This document shows, piece by piece, positions 40,163 through 50,790 of a DNA stretch of 64,000 nucleotides (the first letter of the stretch is position 1; every line of letters starts with the position of its first letter). The notes beneath the pieces are model-generated. The model worked only from the letters and a program-made list of their open reading frames with translations, had not been told where the DNA came from and searched no databases. The stretch is from the NCBI GenBank assembly GCA_037039925.1, contig JAXRKP010001086.1, forward strand, positions 16,001 through 80,000, given 5' to 3'. Both the position numbers and the translations under genes were made by a program. Origin of the DNA: Doris montereyensis (taxonomy: Eukaryota > Mollusca > Gastropoda > Nudibranchia > Dorididae).

Positions 40163-41467
40163 CGTTTGGCCAGGAAGCGTCCAGGCCATTTATAAAGGGC
40201 ATAGACCCTGACCTTCTATAATAGAAAATTCCATTGTCCTTTTAAGGTTAAATGACATAGTAAGTGCTCAAGCATATTGTGGAGTAACAGCCAATGAAAA
40301 CATTTCAAGCTCATAGCGTCCCCGAAGGCCTTGTTATCAATTGGCAAAGTGATGCACTTCGCTGAGTAGTGTTCACACCCTTTTGTTCAGCGTTTCATCG
40401 TTTGTCGACACAATAAAGATCATTGATCTAAGATATCCGAGTGTAGAGAGATGGTGATGTAATCTGACAACAGTGGTCCTAGTATAGCGCCACTGTATTG
40501 ACGAATCATAATGACCCAGACGCGAGATAGAGTTGTAAGAGGAAGAACCCCCCCCCCCACCTCCCCCCCCCCCACCACCACCTTTTATTCTTCTTTCTTG
40601 ATCTAAAGACAAATAAGCAATGAATTAAATTGATGTCTTATATCAAAATATTAATGCCTCATCTTATCTCATCTTTCAGTAAATGTACGGTTTTATATGT
40701 CTAGTATCACTTCAAACACTTAAATCAGTCATTTTTCTACCCAAGTCGAAATTTAGGCTTCTCCCTTTGCTAGGCGTTAATTCTTCCAATCAAGTGACAG
40801 TCGCAACCCCACATCCCAGTTGGTCACTTATGGTAAAATTAGATCGCCACGCTACTAGGGTTAAGAAGAAGTGAAACCTGAAGTCACTGAATACTAAGCT
40901 CTTTCGGCCTTTTTTACAAACAAACAAAATGTTCTCCTACTTAATGTTGGAATAAGTGAACCAAACTTTCAGGAGTTGCTTGCTATCTATCTTTATGAAA
41001 TATGGTATGATAAAATAAGGTAAGATAAGAAAAGATAAGATAATCTTTATACTCATCCTTTTGGAAAATTTGTTGTAGCCACAGTGTTCATAACATTTCA
41101 CAAACGAATGATCATTTCTTAAATAGTATAATACGATATAAATAACATAGAATAGTAGGAATAATAATGACAATAATAGGCTATTTTACAGTTTAGCAGG
41201 TATAAGAATGTAGGTCAAATTTGTACACAATGTGGTAATATGTACTCGTAATCAGCATTTCTTGAAAGACACAAGGTCTATTTTTCTCTTTGTTAGGTTA
41301 TATAGTTTTGGTTTTAAAAATTGTCAAATTATTCCTTTGTTCGCATGGAACTCTAATCAAAGAAGTTTAATCATGGCCTGCCAGATTAAATTGGTTCTCG
41401 AATGACAGCGGTAAAGGAATAAATATAAAAAAATATAAAAATTTGAGACTTAGAAAAAGATATTTAC
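40163..41467. other. Rest of intron 4
   Basis: Starts with a degenerate relative of the 45-bp unit (40,160-40,205). Interrupted C runs lie at 40,548-40,582, and GATAA-type simple sequence at 41,010-41,045. No gene seen. Confidence 0.5.
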
Positions 41468-41709
41468 AGCATGGACAATCAGATGGCGTCTCTCCTCAAA
41501 CAACTTGCCACACTCTATACACTTCCACGTTCGCTCCCCATGTTCCTTTTTGGAATGAGCATCAAGGTCGCCTTCAAAGGCAAAGGTCAAACCGCAATGG
41601 TAACACGGGTACCCGCCATCTTTGTCAGCGTGTCTCCGAGCGTGCTTCTCTAGGCTGCACTTCTGGGTGAAAGTCTGGCCGCATTGCGCACACTGGTATG
41701 GCTTTTCTC
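41468..41709 (-). CDS. Zinc-finger gene, exon 4
   Basis: The acceptor is CACTGGGCCAG before GAGAAAAGCC; the donor is GCT followed by GTAAAT. The exon is 242 bp. It begins with two bases of a Gly codon completed by the last G of exon 3, giving a GEKPYQC linker typical of C2H2 arrays. It encodes two whole fingers (CAQC-x12-H-x3-H and CYHC-x12-H-x4-H) and the start of a third (CIEC-x12-H) whose second histidine is in exon 5. The first finger's helix holds an extra Cys (TQKCSLEKH), which does not disturb spacing. Confidence 0.9.
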
Positions 41710-42240
41710 CTGGCCCAGTGAAAGAGAGAAAGACACACAAAAACACAAACAAAATGGATCTTGGGTGGAAAAGCAGATGAATGTGATTAAACAATGCCCC
41801 TAAAACAGAGACATTTCCTGTGAAAGGTTTGACTGCAATACAGTGGGTACCACATAACAAGACAAGCACGCTACACCACGGGAGTGCAATTGTCAGATCC
41901 GATTAGAATTCCATGATATGAGGTTACGGGTTGGCGTGAACGGTCGGCCGACTGTTCCAATTTTTTTAATTAAGCTGGATGAAAATGATACAAATACGGG
42001 GAATAAATGAAATTTACATAAAACTCAACGTCACTTTTAGCAGAACATTTTCTCAAACAAAAACGATCTAGGGGTGATTTAAAGCCTACATGCAAACCAT
42101 GGTTACACTTAGTGGCCTATCAACAGAGCCTTTGGCGAACAAAGATGGACCGACTCATAATTATAAATATATAGAAACTGGTTATAATGGGACCATCGCC
42201 ATCCCCGGCTCTATCAAATTAAACTAAACCTCTTATTATT

Positions 42241-42670
42241 AGAGCTGTATCGTAATCGCTATACTACTTGAGGCTTTGCTAGACTCTGATACATGCCTCA
42301 AGCCTCAAGCCTCAAGCCTCAAGACCTTGATACAACACTCACGCCTGTCTTGCATCTTGCCTGCTCGCAGAGTCTTGCATAGCAAAACCGGTACCGGTAG
42401 TTGTGTTGCCTTGATCAAGCCTTCAAGGTCACCTCTCTTGTTTTGACTGTTGTGTGGATTTTGCTTCCGCTTCCCATTCGAGTGAGAGTGTTGCATTGCA
42501 CGAATAAAACATTGGTATGAAACTTGATAGGTATTTGCTCCTTACAACACCCACGTGACCTGCTTGCTGTGGTGTCACTGCTCGCAAAATGCAAATCAGA
42601 TCGCAATACGTAAATACCAGAAGTCTCGAGGCTTGCAATACTCTAAAAATAGCGTAATCGATACAGCTCT
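42241..42670. mobile_element. Candidate element with about 22-bp inverted ends
   Basis: The left end is AGAGCTGTATCGTAATCGCT and the reverse complement of the right end is AGAGCTGTATCGATTACGCT; about 18 of 22 positions match. Between them is a (CCTCAAG)n run at 42,295-42,325. No target duplication is clear and there is no transposase frame. It lies in intron 3 and directly abuts the 64-bp array. Confidence 0.4.
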
Positions 42671-43177
42671 ACTTATCATAAGGGACTGGGAAGGCAAAAA
42701 AGCGCTTATAACAGGACTCTGTCAATGTTGAAAGACTTATTATAAGGGACTGGGAAGGCAAAAAAGCGCTTATAACAGGACTCTGTCAATGTTGAAAGAC
42801 TTATCATAAGGGACTGGGAAGGCAAAAAAGCGCTTATAACAGGACTCTGTCAATGTTGAAAGACTTATCATAAGGACTGGGAAGGCAAAAAGCGCTCATA
42901 ACAGGACTCTGTCAATGTTGAAAGACTTATCATAAGGGACTGGGAAGGCAAAAAGCGCTTATAACAGGACTCTGTCAATGTTGAAAGACTTATCATAAGC
43001 TTATAACAGGACTCTGGGAAGGGACTTATTATAAGGGACTGGGAAGGCGCTTATAACAGGACTCTGTCAATGTTGAAAGACTTATTATAAGGGACTGGGA
43101 AGGCAAAAAAGCGCTTATAACAGGACTCTGTCAATGTTGAAAGACTTTTATAACAGTACTCTGTCAATGTTGAAAGT
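42671..43177. repeat. 64-bp tandem repeat, about 8 copies, intron 3
   Basis: The unit is ACTTATCATAAGGGACTGGG, AAGGCAAAAAAGCGC, TTATAACAGGACTCTGTCAA and TGTTGAAAG, with a 64-bp period (GGGACTGGG at 42,682 and 42,746). Units near 43,000 are partial. Confidence 0.95.
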
Positions 43178-44411
43178 ACACAAGAGAAGCACAAAGAAAA
43201 AAAGAAAAGGTGGGAAAAAATAAAAACTGTTTTCAAGGTAATAACACGTATTCTATAAATAAACTGTTTCGGTAGAACATTTAGATTCAAACCTATTATA
43301 TCTAGTGTTTGGCTTCTTTCTACATGATTTGACGTCACAAAGATTAGTATCTGATGGTTAAGAATCAGAATCACTTTGAGATTGAGAGCTAATTCTTGGG
43401 TTGAGAGGATGTTTGTTTCTGAGGGCAAAATTAATTATTGACAACAAGAGCCGTGTGCGTCTACTTTCGATTTCCGATAAAAGACGTATTCGTATTAATA
43501 TAATTAAGCAATAATAATTTTACGTCATGTCTCTGTCCAGTTGATCAGACTGTTACAAACGTGAGAAATGCCGATATCAAAAGGTATTGGAAACGAGCAA
43601 AGAATTTGTTTTTGAGAAAGTCAATACCAATGGATGTCGGGTCTATTGGCGGATCCGATGCATGTCAGTGATATCAGTGAGTGAGTTAAAAGGCTTTATA
43701 TAGAACAAACATTACATTAAAGCTAATCTTTATCTGTTAATGACATTTTGAAGTAACCTCTGGTTTCAGTGGAATCGTAGCTTACCCTGTTTTGCGATCA
43801 AACCTTTCATATTCATACATTACATTGTGTACAATAATCTCTAATATGCAATTTTTCGTTCTCACAATAACAAACATAGAAATTTCTCAACTTGACTGTT
43901 TCCAAAGTGTCTCTAATTTCAAAGTTTCTTTATTTTCTCCTTATTTTTTTATTTTAATCTTCTCCATTTCAACTATTTAAATTTTCCCCCTTTTTTTTTT
44001 TTAGATAAATACTTTGAATTTCTATATTTTTATTTTCATTGTTACAATTTGTTTGTCTGCAATTCTCGTACAATGTCATTTTTCAAAGCCTTTAATCATG
44101 AGGTTTCCCAAATTTCAAATGATTTGCCCCCTGCGTGTGTTATAATTTTCCAAACTTTTTATCCCCCATTTTCCAATTTTCGTTTTTCTTTATTGAACAC
44201 AAAAGCACTTCTTTAACAGTACACATTCTAGCTTGCATGAACTCAATAAAATTCTGTGAAGCCGACACTAAAATGAAAACAACAACACAAGAACCCCAAA
44301 AAATCCAGCAATATCTCAAACCTCCATAAATATAGAAACAGAAAATGAAAACCTAAAATGACATCACCAGTTTTTTGGGTTTCTTTAAAAATCCACAAAG
44401 ATTTTATCTAC
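43178..44411. other. Rest of intron 3, nothing recognised
   Basis: AT-rich, low-copy sequence with T-rich stretches around 43,900-44,180. Short frames lack domains. Confidence 0.45.
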
Positions 44412-44664
44412 CTTTACTTGAGTGCGTCCGAATGTGCCGATTGAGATCACTATTCTTGGGGAATTTACTGCCGCAAATGCCGCAGGCATAGGGTTTGTAT
44501 CCGGTGTGAGTGCGGGTATGGACCACCAGCTTGTGGTGCTGGTAGAAGGCGTCGGGGCAGTAACTGCACTTGTACATTCTTTGATTCGGTGTTCTTGGAG
44601 AAATGCTCCCGCTGTTCGTAAGACGACTCAAAGCTGATATTGCACACAGAGCAGCTGAACTTTC
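44412..44664 (-). CDS. Zinc-finger gene, exon 3 (with a one-base frame break)
   Basis: The acceptor CTTATAG precedes GAAAGTTC; the donor is AAAG followed by GTAGAT. The first two bases complete a Gly codon begun in exon 2. The first finger, KFSCSVCNISFESS with H at the right place, ends HFSKN: Asn stands where the second zinc-binding His should be. Immediately after, the frame moves by one before RMYKCSYC. Two canonical fingers then follow (CSYC-x12-H-x3-H with HTGYKPY linker; CGIC-x12-H-x3-H). The length, 253 bp, is one base too long for the phases on both sides, which fits one extra base, probably in the AAA at 44,580-44,582. The lesion could be a sequencing error, a real mutation or slippage. 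Confidence 0.85.
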
Positions 44665-44989
44665 CTATAAGACAGACAGACAGACAGGAGTTTTGAATTT
44701 TGAATAATCAAATAATTATATTTAAAAAAGAACAGCAGAAAAATGTTAACTTTGTTTGAAAAGAGAAAATCCAACACTGTTTAATCTTTTTTTTTTTTTT
44801 TTAATCCAACCATTTTAACAGAAGATTAAACTTTCTTGATATCCTCAGATGACTGAAGCCATGCATGACATTGAAATATTTATATCTATTTATGTAAATA
44901 AGTGCATGCTACATTTCTGTGTTATGTCCACAGTGAACACAGAATCAATACATCCATAAAAACAAAGGAAGCAAAACATAAAGTAATCC

Positions 44990-45245
44990 CATACTCGGAG
45001 ATGAGCATAAGGTTATCAGGAGCAGAGTCCTGATGTTTCTAGGCATATGGCGTAGTGTGGCAGTTTGCCATTGCTTTCCACGCTGCCTTTACTTTTGCCG
45101 ATTCTGAATAGGCCTAGCCACCCATTTCGCTGTTTGGTCAACAAGTGGGCCAGAAACATTTACCCAAACTAGGAAACAAACTCAGGCCTCCTGGGTGGAA
45201 GTCAGATGCTCTACTGACTACTGACTGAGCTACTGGCACCTCTCA
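44990..45245 (-). mobile_element. tRNA-derived SINE-like sequence
   Basis: The minus strand begins GTGCCAGTAGCTCAGTCAGT (A-box-like, a good tRNA 5' half), then GAGCATCTGACTTCCACC, then GAGTTTGTTTCC (decayed B box). A non-tRNA body with AAAGCAATGGCAAACTGCC follows. It lies in intron 2. The family cannot be named from sequence alone. Confidence 0.5.
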
Positions 45246-45809
45246 TAAGAGATTGATTAAGCAGGTACAAAAAGGATGCCTGGAACGGTTTGTTAGAACT
45301 TAAAAAGGTTAAATACTTTGACCATGCCAATTCGACATGAAGGTCTAGGAGGGCTGATGCTGGAAGGTAAAACGAGTGGGAAAAGAAACAGGAGAGGAAA
45401 GTTATGCATATCATGGGATAATGAGAAAGATATACATATAGAGGAAACGTTTTTTTTGGAAAAAAAAAAAGCAATAACAGAAGCAGAAAGAACGGCACAG
45501 AACAGAGAGACATTCAGATGTGCTGCCAGGGAGGCAATGTCCTATGGAATACGCAGTTGATGATGATGTTTTTTGTGTACAGTTTAGGCAACATTTAAAA
45601 GTCCTCCTATATCTTGAGATCACCATCTGTGAACCCTGCATAATGGAAATAAGTGAAGATAAAATCATTTCATACTCACAGGAACCTGTTGCTTACACTT
45701 ACACTTGAGTTAATTCTAAAAAAGACCAGCGGAACTTAGTATAACGCAGACATCATTTTGCACACTCAATAAATAACACAACCAGACATTTCATAAAATA
45801 AAATCAAAA

Positions 45810-46385
45810 CAGTAGTCCCCGGCTATAACAACAAAGCATGCTCACTGTTATACCCTAATCCGTTATAGACAGGTCGCAAGGGAAGATAACAATTAATCTG
45901 CCAAAGAAATGTCAGTGAGAATGTTACGAGTGTCTATATAATATATATATATATATAATTGATAGGCTATGACAGACTGCTGTCTCCTTCCTGCACACTT
46001 GGCCTATGTGAACTGCAATGCGAAGAGTAAGCAGAGTAACATAACACCTGTACTTTACATGTACACTGTATAAAGGGTTATTTTACACACATAATATATA
46101 TATATAGTATTTGGCTTATTGGGCCTTTGCATTTTTGCGTTGATTGTTTAGTAGGTTTTTTTGTTGTTCTTTTGGTTTCGTTATAAGTTTATGTTTTCAG
46201 TTTTTCACGGCTATTAGACCATTGTTTATAGCAGAGCTTGACGTTTCAAATGCCTGCTATAAAAGAGTTTTTTTTCTATGTAATCTAATAACGTGGGACC
46301 TCCTGGGGAATTATCAAATGCCTGCTATGCTATAGTCAGATTCCTGTTATATCCGAGACATCTATTATAGGTGGGGAACTTTCTG
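45810..46385. mobile_element. Possible MITE-like element in intron 2
   Basis: The left end is CAGTAGTCCCCGGCTATAAC. The reverse complement of the right end begins CAGAAAGTTCCCCACCTATA, with a further GATATAACAGG inside. Similarity of the ends is only partial and a TA duplication is seen only on the right. A (TA)n run lies at 45,938-45,957. The right end is about 25 bp from the exon 2 donor. Confidence 0.3.
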
Positions 46386-46409
46386 TACAAAAACAAAAGG
46401 ATAAATTAC

Positions 46410-46590
46410 CATTCAACATGTCTTCGCTTCCAACTTCGGAGGGCTTTTCTCTGGCGCTGCTCTCGTCATCATCCTCATCTTCATTTATTGAACGATGTTC
46501 ACACCCACCACTGACCCCACACATCAGGCAGATTGGGACCCTCATTTTCTTCTCTATGTCAGCAACAACTGGCACATCCATATGCCATTC
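46410..46590 (-). CDS. Zinc-finger gene, exon 2
   Basis: The acceptor is TTTTTGTATCAAAG before GAATGGCATATGG (an AAG acceptor with a good pyrimidine tract); the donor is AATG followed by GTAATT. The exon is 181 bp, entering in phase 0 and leaving after one base. It encodes EWHMDVPVVADIEKKMR, then VPICLMCG and GGCEH, which look like part of a zinc-binding unit but do not complete a C2H2 finger. An acidic NEDEDDDESSAREKPSEVGS linker follows. The last Asn plus G joins exon 3 to give NGKFSCSVC. The 5' boundary is the less certain end; an internal Met at 46,581 could be an alternative start. Confidence 0.7.
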
Positions 46591-48079
46591 CTTTGATACA
46601 AAAATATAAATAAATCAAAATTACAACAAGTGATGGTTTCTTTATCAAACAGCTCTATAGAAGGGAATACTTTTACTAGACACACAAACCTACTTTTATA
46701 AAATCCTTGTGGTGCTTGGGGCAGCACATAAGGCTGACAAGACACACATATATATATGACAAAAGATTTTATCAACTTCTTCCAGTTTGATTTTTTTATC
46801 TGATATATATGACTTACCCGTGTCAAAGAAAAAATTGTGAACCGGCAGGGCTTGAAATTGAATCCACGCCCTTTTGACTGGGGGGGCCGACATCTTATCC
46901 CTGAACCGGACCACCAAGTCCCCTGCAACTACTATTTAGTTCTTGTATTCCATTTATATTATAAATAGTCTTACTTGCTTTGTTACACAACTATGCTCAT
47001 GTTGGAAAAGTGGATATTTAAATACCATTCCTCGTGTACTGGCAAACATAATAAAACGCGGAGTTGGGTTTTCAGTTCATCCCTTTGATGTACTTGACTA
47101 CTAAAAAGCTTTCCATTTTCTGTGTAAAGAGCTATCTATGGCAAAGGATTTTCCCGCTAAAGATTTTTGAGGTGGATCAGTCGATCTTTATTTTCGCTTG
47201 TTATTAAATATAGAAGTAGAATTATAAACATATTATTTAGATCTATTACTACATGGTGTGGTCACAGGAACTCTCACCAGTGTAAGATATATTTTCCAAA
47301 ATATAATGCGAAAGATATTACTGAACAACGCAAAACCTTTTAAAAAGGCTACAACTTCTATTTTTATAACAATTATTATTACAACCAAAAGTCGTTTTGA
47401 TGGTAAGAAAGACAATTTGATTCTTGACCCGGCAACCTATAACATGATAACATTACTGATCACTTTGTATGCTCTTTGAAAGAAATACATTTGTGTCAAA
47501 ACGTACGCCTCCACCATTTACAATTTTGGGATTCTCAGTAGTTTTCGCAGAAAAACAAAAAACAGTGCAAGAGAACATCTAAATGCACCTGAAGAAAATT
47601 CAGTCTTACGTCATAAATTATGCTTTCCCATGTAAACATCCAAGGTTAAAAGGCTAAATTCTAGCTCTTTCAAATCAACGCAGGTCCCACTTTAAAAAAA
47701 AAAAATTCTCTCAACACATCACTATGCCTCGATTGACTGACTCACAGAGGAAGTGAATCAAGCTTTTGGTCTCCATTATATTGCAGGTTGGTAAACAACC
47801 CATAAAATCAGCAACCATTTTGGCTGTAGAACTTGTCGATTTCTAGGCTGATTCAGTGAAGAAATGAATTTGGTATAGTTAATGACAAAGCTGGACACGA
47901 CAATGCAATTCTTTACCAGTTTCAAGAAAACCCATTTATGCCCACTAAAAACATTACAACGATTTCAATGTCAGACAGACTATCAGATGACATCGCAGAG
48001 AGCACTTTGACATGTTGCAAACAAAATTTCCGCCACTTTTTATCACACACATGGAATGGGTATCAGCACACGAGAAATG
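46591..48079. other. Intron 1, proximal part
   Basis: Contains a possible decayed SINE head on the minus strand at 46,830-46,925 (TTGGTGGTCCGGTTCAGGG, then GTGGATTCAA). Otherwise no feature that I can support. Confidence 0.4.
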
Positions 48080-48625
48080 GTACCATCCACAATAGAGCAG
48101 TATATAATATTGTCTTTCCCGATGTAAACCAATTCAATTCATCAAATCATGACGGATAGAAAAAGATCTGGCGACAACACAGTACCTCATGCCAAGACCA
48201 GCATGTTGGCGAAATTCAAGCGTTCGAAAGAGTGGGCGTGCATCACGGTGTAGGGTTGTATCAATGAACACAGAAAAGCTGACCTCATCGTGCTGCATGG
48301 CAACATCAATGCAGAGTGATACGAACCTTTATTGGCACACGTGGTACCAGCCATGGTACGACATGATGAGCTGAACATTTTCCAACATGATGATATTGCC
48401 TGACCACACAATAGCAGCCGTTTGTCTAAACTGCTCAGATGAACAAAACTTCAAAGTTCTTCCCTGCCCGTCAAAGTCTTTCGATCTTTCTCCAAACAAG
48501 CACTTGTGGGACACTGTGTCATGTCCAAGAGAGAACCGCTCAAGATATAGGAGATCTCGCTAAAATTGTTGATCCAAGAATGGAATAACATTCTCCAAGA
48601 TGTTGTTCAAAGTTATAAGTTTATG
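48080..48625 (+). pseudogene. Tc1/mariner-type transposase remnant
   Basis: Pieces in shifting frames match the order of the Tc1/mariner DDE domain: FPDVNQFNSSNHDG with KKIW; KADLIVLHGNINAE; FQHDDIA-stop-PH (around the second catalytic Asp); VLPCPSKSFDLSPNKHLWD (the PxxSPDLxPxEHxWD region). It then ends with NGITFSK-like sequence. Several stops and frameshifts show that it is long dead. It lies in intron 1, opposite to the host gene. I did not find its terminal inverted repeats. Confidence 0.8.
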
Positions 48626-48814
48626 TTTGGTCAATGTAAACTATACCGTCGACTTACGTAGTAAAATATGCAATGGGAGCACAAACTCTAAACATATATA
48701 TTTCTGTCAACAGTTAAATTATGCTGTAATGCCATAGATTCTATTGCTGGATTACAAATTAAAGTTACTTTTTTCTGTGAAATAGAATTTTGTTTCCACT
48801 TTTTAAGCCAAGAA

Positions 48815-48932
48815 AAGTGCCGACCCTTTATTTAGGGCATGTTACGGCCCAGGAAGCGCAGAGGTCCTATATTTAAGGCCGCCGTCATTGGCACGGAAGC
48901 GTGCAGGCCCTACATTTAGGGCCAGACACCTA
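48815..48932. repeat. Degenerate copies of the 45-bp minisatellite unit
   Basis: About 2.5 diverged units: GCCGTCATTGGCACGGAAGC then GTGCAGGCCCTACATTTAGG lines up with the intron 4 unit GCCATCATTGGACTGGAAAG then AGCCACAGCCCTATATACAG. A related piece is at 40,160-40,205. Confidence 0.65.
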
Positions 48933-49831
48933 GGCTTCTTGAGTGGAAATTTACACTTTCCTCAACTGGATTATGACCCAGTTTGAAATTTGAGTTAAAC
49001 AGCAAATGAGATTACAATTTATTTTAAGCTCATACTTTTTCTGGTAGCCTCGTTATAATTTGTCAAAGTGACGCTCTCCCATTCAACACACTTCGTGCAA
49101 GCTTAAGTTGATTGCGGCTATCGCTGCCATTATTTAGTCCTTCTGAAGTTTCTCTTGCTGCAACATTTCAGTAAATGAATTCCTTAAATTGTTAACGTTT
49201 CTATAGAAATTATATCATGTTTTATACGTCTTTTTTTATTGTAAGTGAAATCATTATTCAAACTAAGTCTCAGTACTAGCTTCTCCCCTTGCACTCGTTG
49301 CTTCATGCAAATGGCTGGGCAACCCCTCACTGTAAGAAGAAGAAGATGACTTCCAGTTACACTGTAAGCTCTACTTGGGTTAAGTTTAAGATGCAGAGTG
49401 GAAAAGTGATCATGCATTATTTCCATTGCTTAGCAGATCTAGATCTAGATCCAATTGAGGCCTCCAGGACCATATGATGATTTTATAATCTATACATTAA
49501 TTACAAATTTGAAGTGAAATTGAAATCATGGGAAAAAAACGTAAAATTCTACATTATCTTGCTAGACTCTAGATCTTTTATCTAGAGTAGTTTTATTTTA
49601 TAAGACATTTTTATTGTGTATAGATTCAAGATAGATCTACCTTAAGGTGTTTCACAATCCCAAGCTTGTCAAGAAATTCAGCATCGCACAACCAACAATG
49701 ATAAACAACTGTTAACGAAGGGTCGCGATTTCTGTCCACCAGGCTGACTGCGAAGGGTCCTGGCAGATTTATTGATTGATGATAAAAGTTGATGATATGC
49801 TCGTCAGATGCTTTTTGTCCTGAGATAATAC
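48933..49831. other. Intron 1, distal part
   Basis: Low-copy sequence with AGATCTAGATCTAGATC at 49,436-49,452 and related CTAGATC words near 49,560-49,640. No gene recognised. Confidence 0.45.
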
Positions 49832-50233
49832 ATTACTCATACTGAAATCACCCTCCTCGTTAGAGAATGACTCCTCGGGTCCATTAGATCTAGAACGATC
49901 TAGACCTAGAGCTACATTTTCAGGCGTTTGTCTATCCCTCAGATTCATTCTTGCAACAAATTCATGTTTTGCAGCGGGGTCCACATCGCTATCAAACAGT
50001 TCAGTTTTGATTGTAACGGCATCTGGTTCAGGATAAGCAGACCCACCTATGGATCTTACGTCGATTTCTTCATTATCCATTGTAGATCTAGATCTACCTC
50101 TACTGTCATTCTCATCCTCGGTAAGTCTAGATCTACCGGTACCAGTACCAGACAAATTTCTGTCTGGAGATGCTTTCTTGGCTGACGGTGCAGCATCCCC
50201 AAGAAGGGTTAAATCATCAGATATGTCACTCAT
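49832..50233 (-). CDS. Zinc-finger gene, exon 1 (N-terminal)
   Basis: Starts at ATG with GAA before it (purine at -3) and reads MSDISDDLTLLGDAAPSAKK, 134 codons to a proposed donor AAT followed by GTATTA in phase 0, matching exon 2. The region is acidic and Ser/Arg-rich, with no fold that I recognise. Residues 75-78, IKTE, fit the sumoylation consensus. RSR tripeptides come from the AGATCTAGA-type motif common in this window. The donor is weak; without splicing the frame runs to 49,769. A TTTTTATATTTAG acceptor-like site on the minus strand at about 50,272 suggests an upstream non-coding exon. Its assignment to the zinc-finger gene rests on phase, spacing and acidic character. Confidence 0.7.
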
Positions 50234-50570
50234 TTCCAGTCCTCAATTCGCAATCCTTCACACCCGACTTCCTAAATATAAAAAGGACGTGATGGAAGAA
50301 TGATAGCAAATCACTTGCAGAATGTGAAAACCCTAGAGCTAGGCTAGGTTGCATGAAATGTAAATTGTAAACAATAAAAGAGAAACAAGTAGGACAGAAC
50401 CGTCAGCTAAAGGCTAACTACTTTGAGATTTGAGCAAAAAGAGTGGTTTCCCTTAGCGTTTGCTTGCAAGGATCGAGGAAGGATCGATAATCTAGAGAAT
50501 CTAAGTACCGTTTAATCAAACCGAAGGAGTTATCTAGAAATAAGGTAAACAGTGAGACAAGGGGCATGTT
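50234..50570. other. 5' flank of the zinc-finger gene
   Basis: Possible 5' UTR and acceptor-like TTATATTTAG near 50,272 on the minus strand. No clear promoter element. Confidence 0.4.
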
Positions 50571-50790
50571 GAAAGTGAAGGTTAATGACATTAAATAATG
50601 TCAAAGTCCCATAGGAACAAAGACGAGACAAATACAAGGCATAGACAACGCTTTCTTTTCATGGTGAGGCGCTTTATCCCGACTCAGAGGCCGCATGTTC
50701 AATCCCCATGGTGTCCAAGATTTTTTTGTGCCTTTTCCTTGCAATTGTCCTGTCTTTGTTCCTATGTTCAATGTCATTATCCTTCACTTT
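50571..50790. mobile_element. Fold-back SINE-related element
   Basis: The centre (50,651-50,730) matches the body of the SINE at 52,466: TTTCTTTTCATGGTGAGGCG and a decayed B box ATGTTCAATCCCCATGG. The left arm, AAAGTGAAGGTTAATGACATT and CCATAGGAACAAAGACGAGA, is the inverted form of the right arm ending TTGTTCCTATGTTCAATGTC and ATTATCCTTCACTTT. The left arm replaces the expected tRNA head with an inverted SINE tail. Confidence 0.65.

Larger units (their letters stand above)
34477..50233 (-). other. C2H2 zinc-finger protein gene, six coding exons (whole span)
   Basis: Coding exons on the minus strand: 50,233-49,832, 46,590-46,410, 44,664-44,412, 41,709-41,468, 37,289-37,119 and 35,032-34,477. 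Phases are 0, 1, 1, 0, 0 and all introns are GT-AG. The joined product is about 600 residues: an acidic N-terminus with a sumoylation-type IKTE, a Cys-containing linker, ten C2H2 fingers and an acidic tail. Tandem C2H2 fingers with GEKPY-like linkers normally bind DNA, so a nuclear transcription-regulator role is likely. Target and partners cannot be read from sequence, and I do not recognise an orthologue. Introns hold a TIR element, SINE-like heads, a Tc1/mariner remnant and two tandem arrays. One-base frame breaks in exons 3 and 6 mean it is either intact with sequence errors or recently damaged. Confidence 0.85.

Noticed and set aside
40373..40612. Gly-rich minus-strand frame
   Set aside because: Caused by interrupted C runs at 40,548-40,582.
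43051..43428. 125-codon minus-strand frame
   Set aside because: Its C-terminal third is the 64-bp tandem repeat and the remainder has no domain or coding signal.
48187..48514. Minus-strand frames of 61-74 codons
   Set aside because: Shadows of the decayed plus-strand Tc1/mariner transposase.
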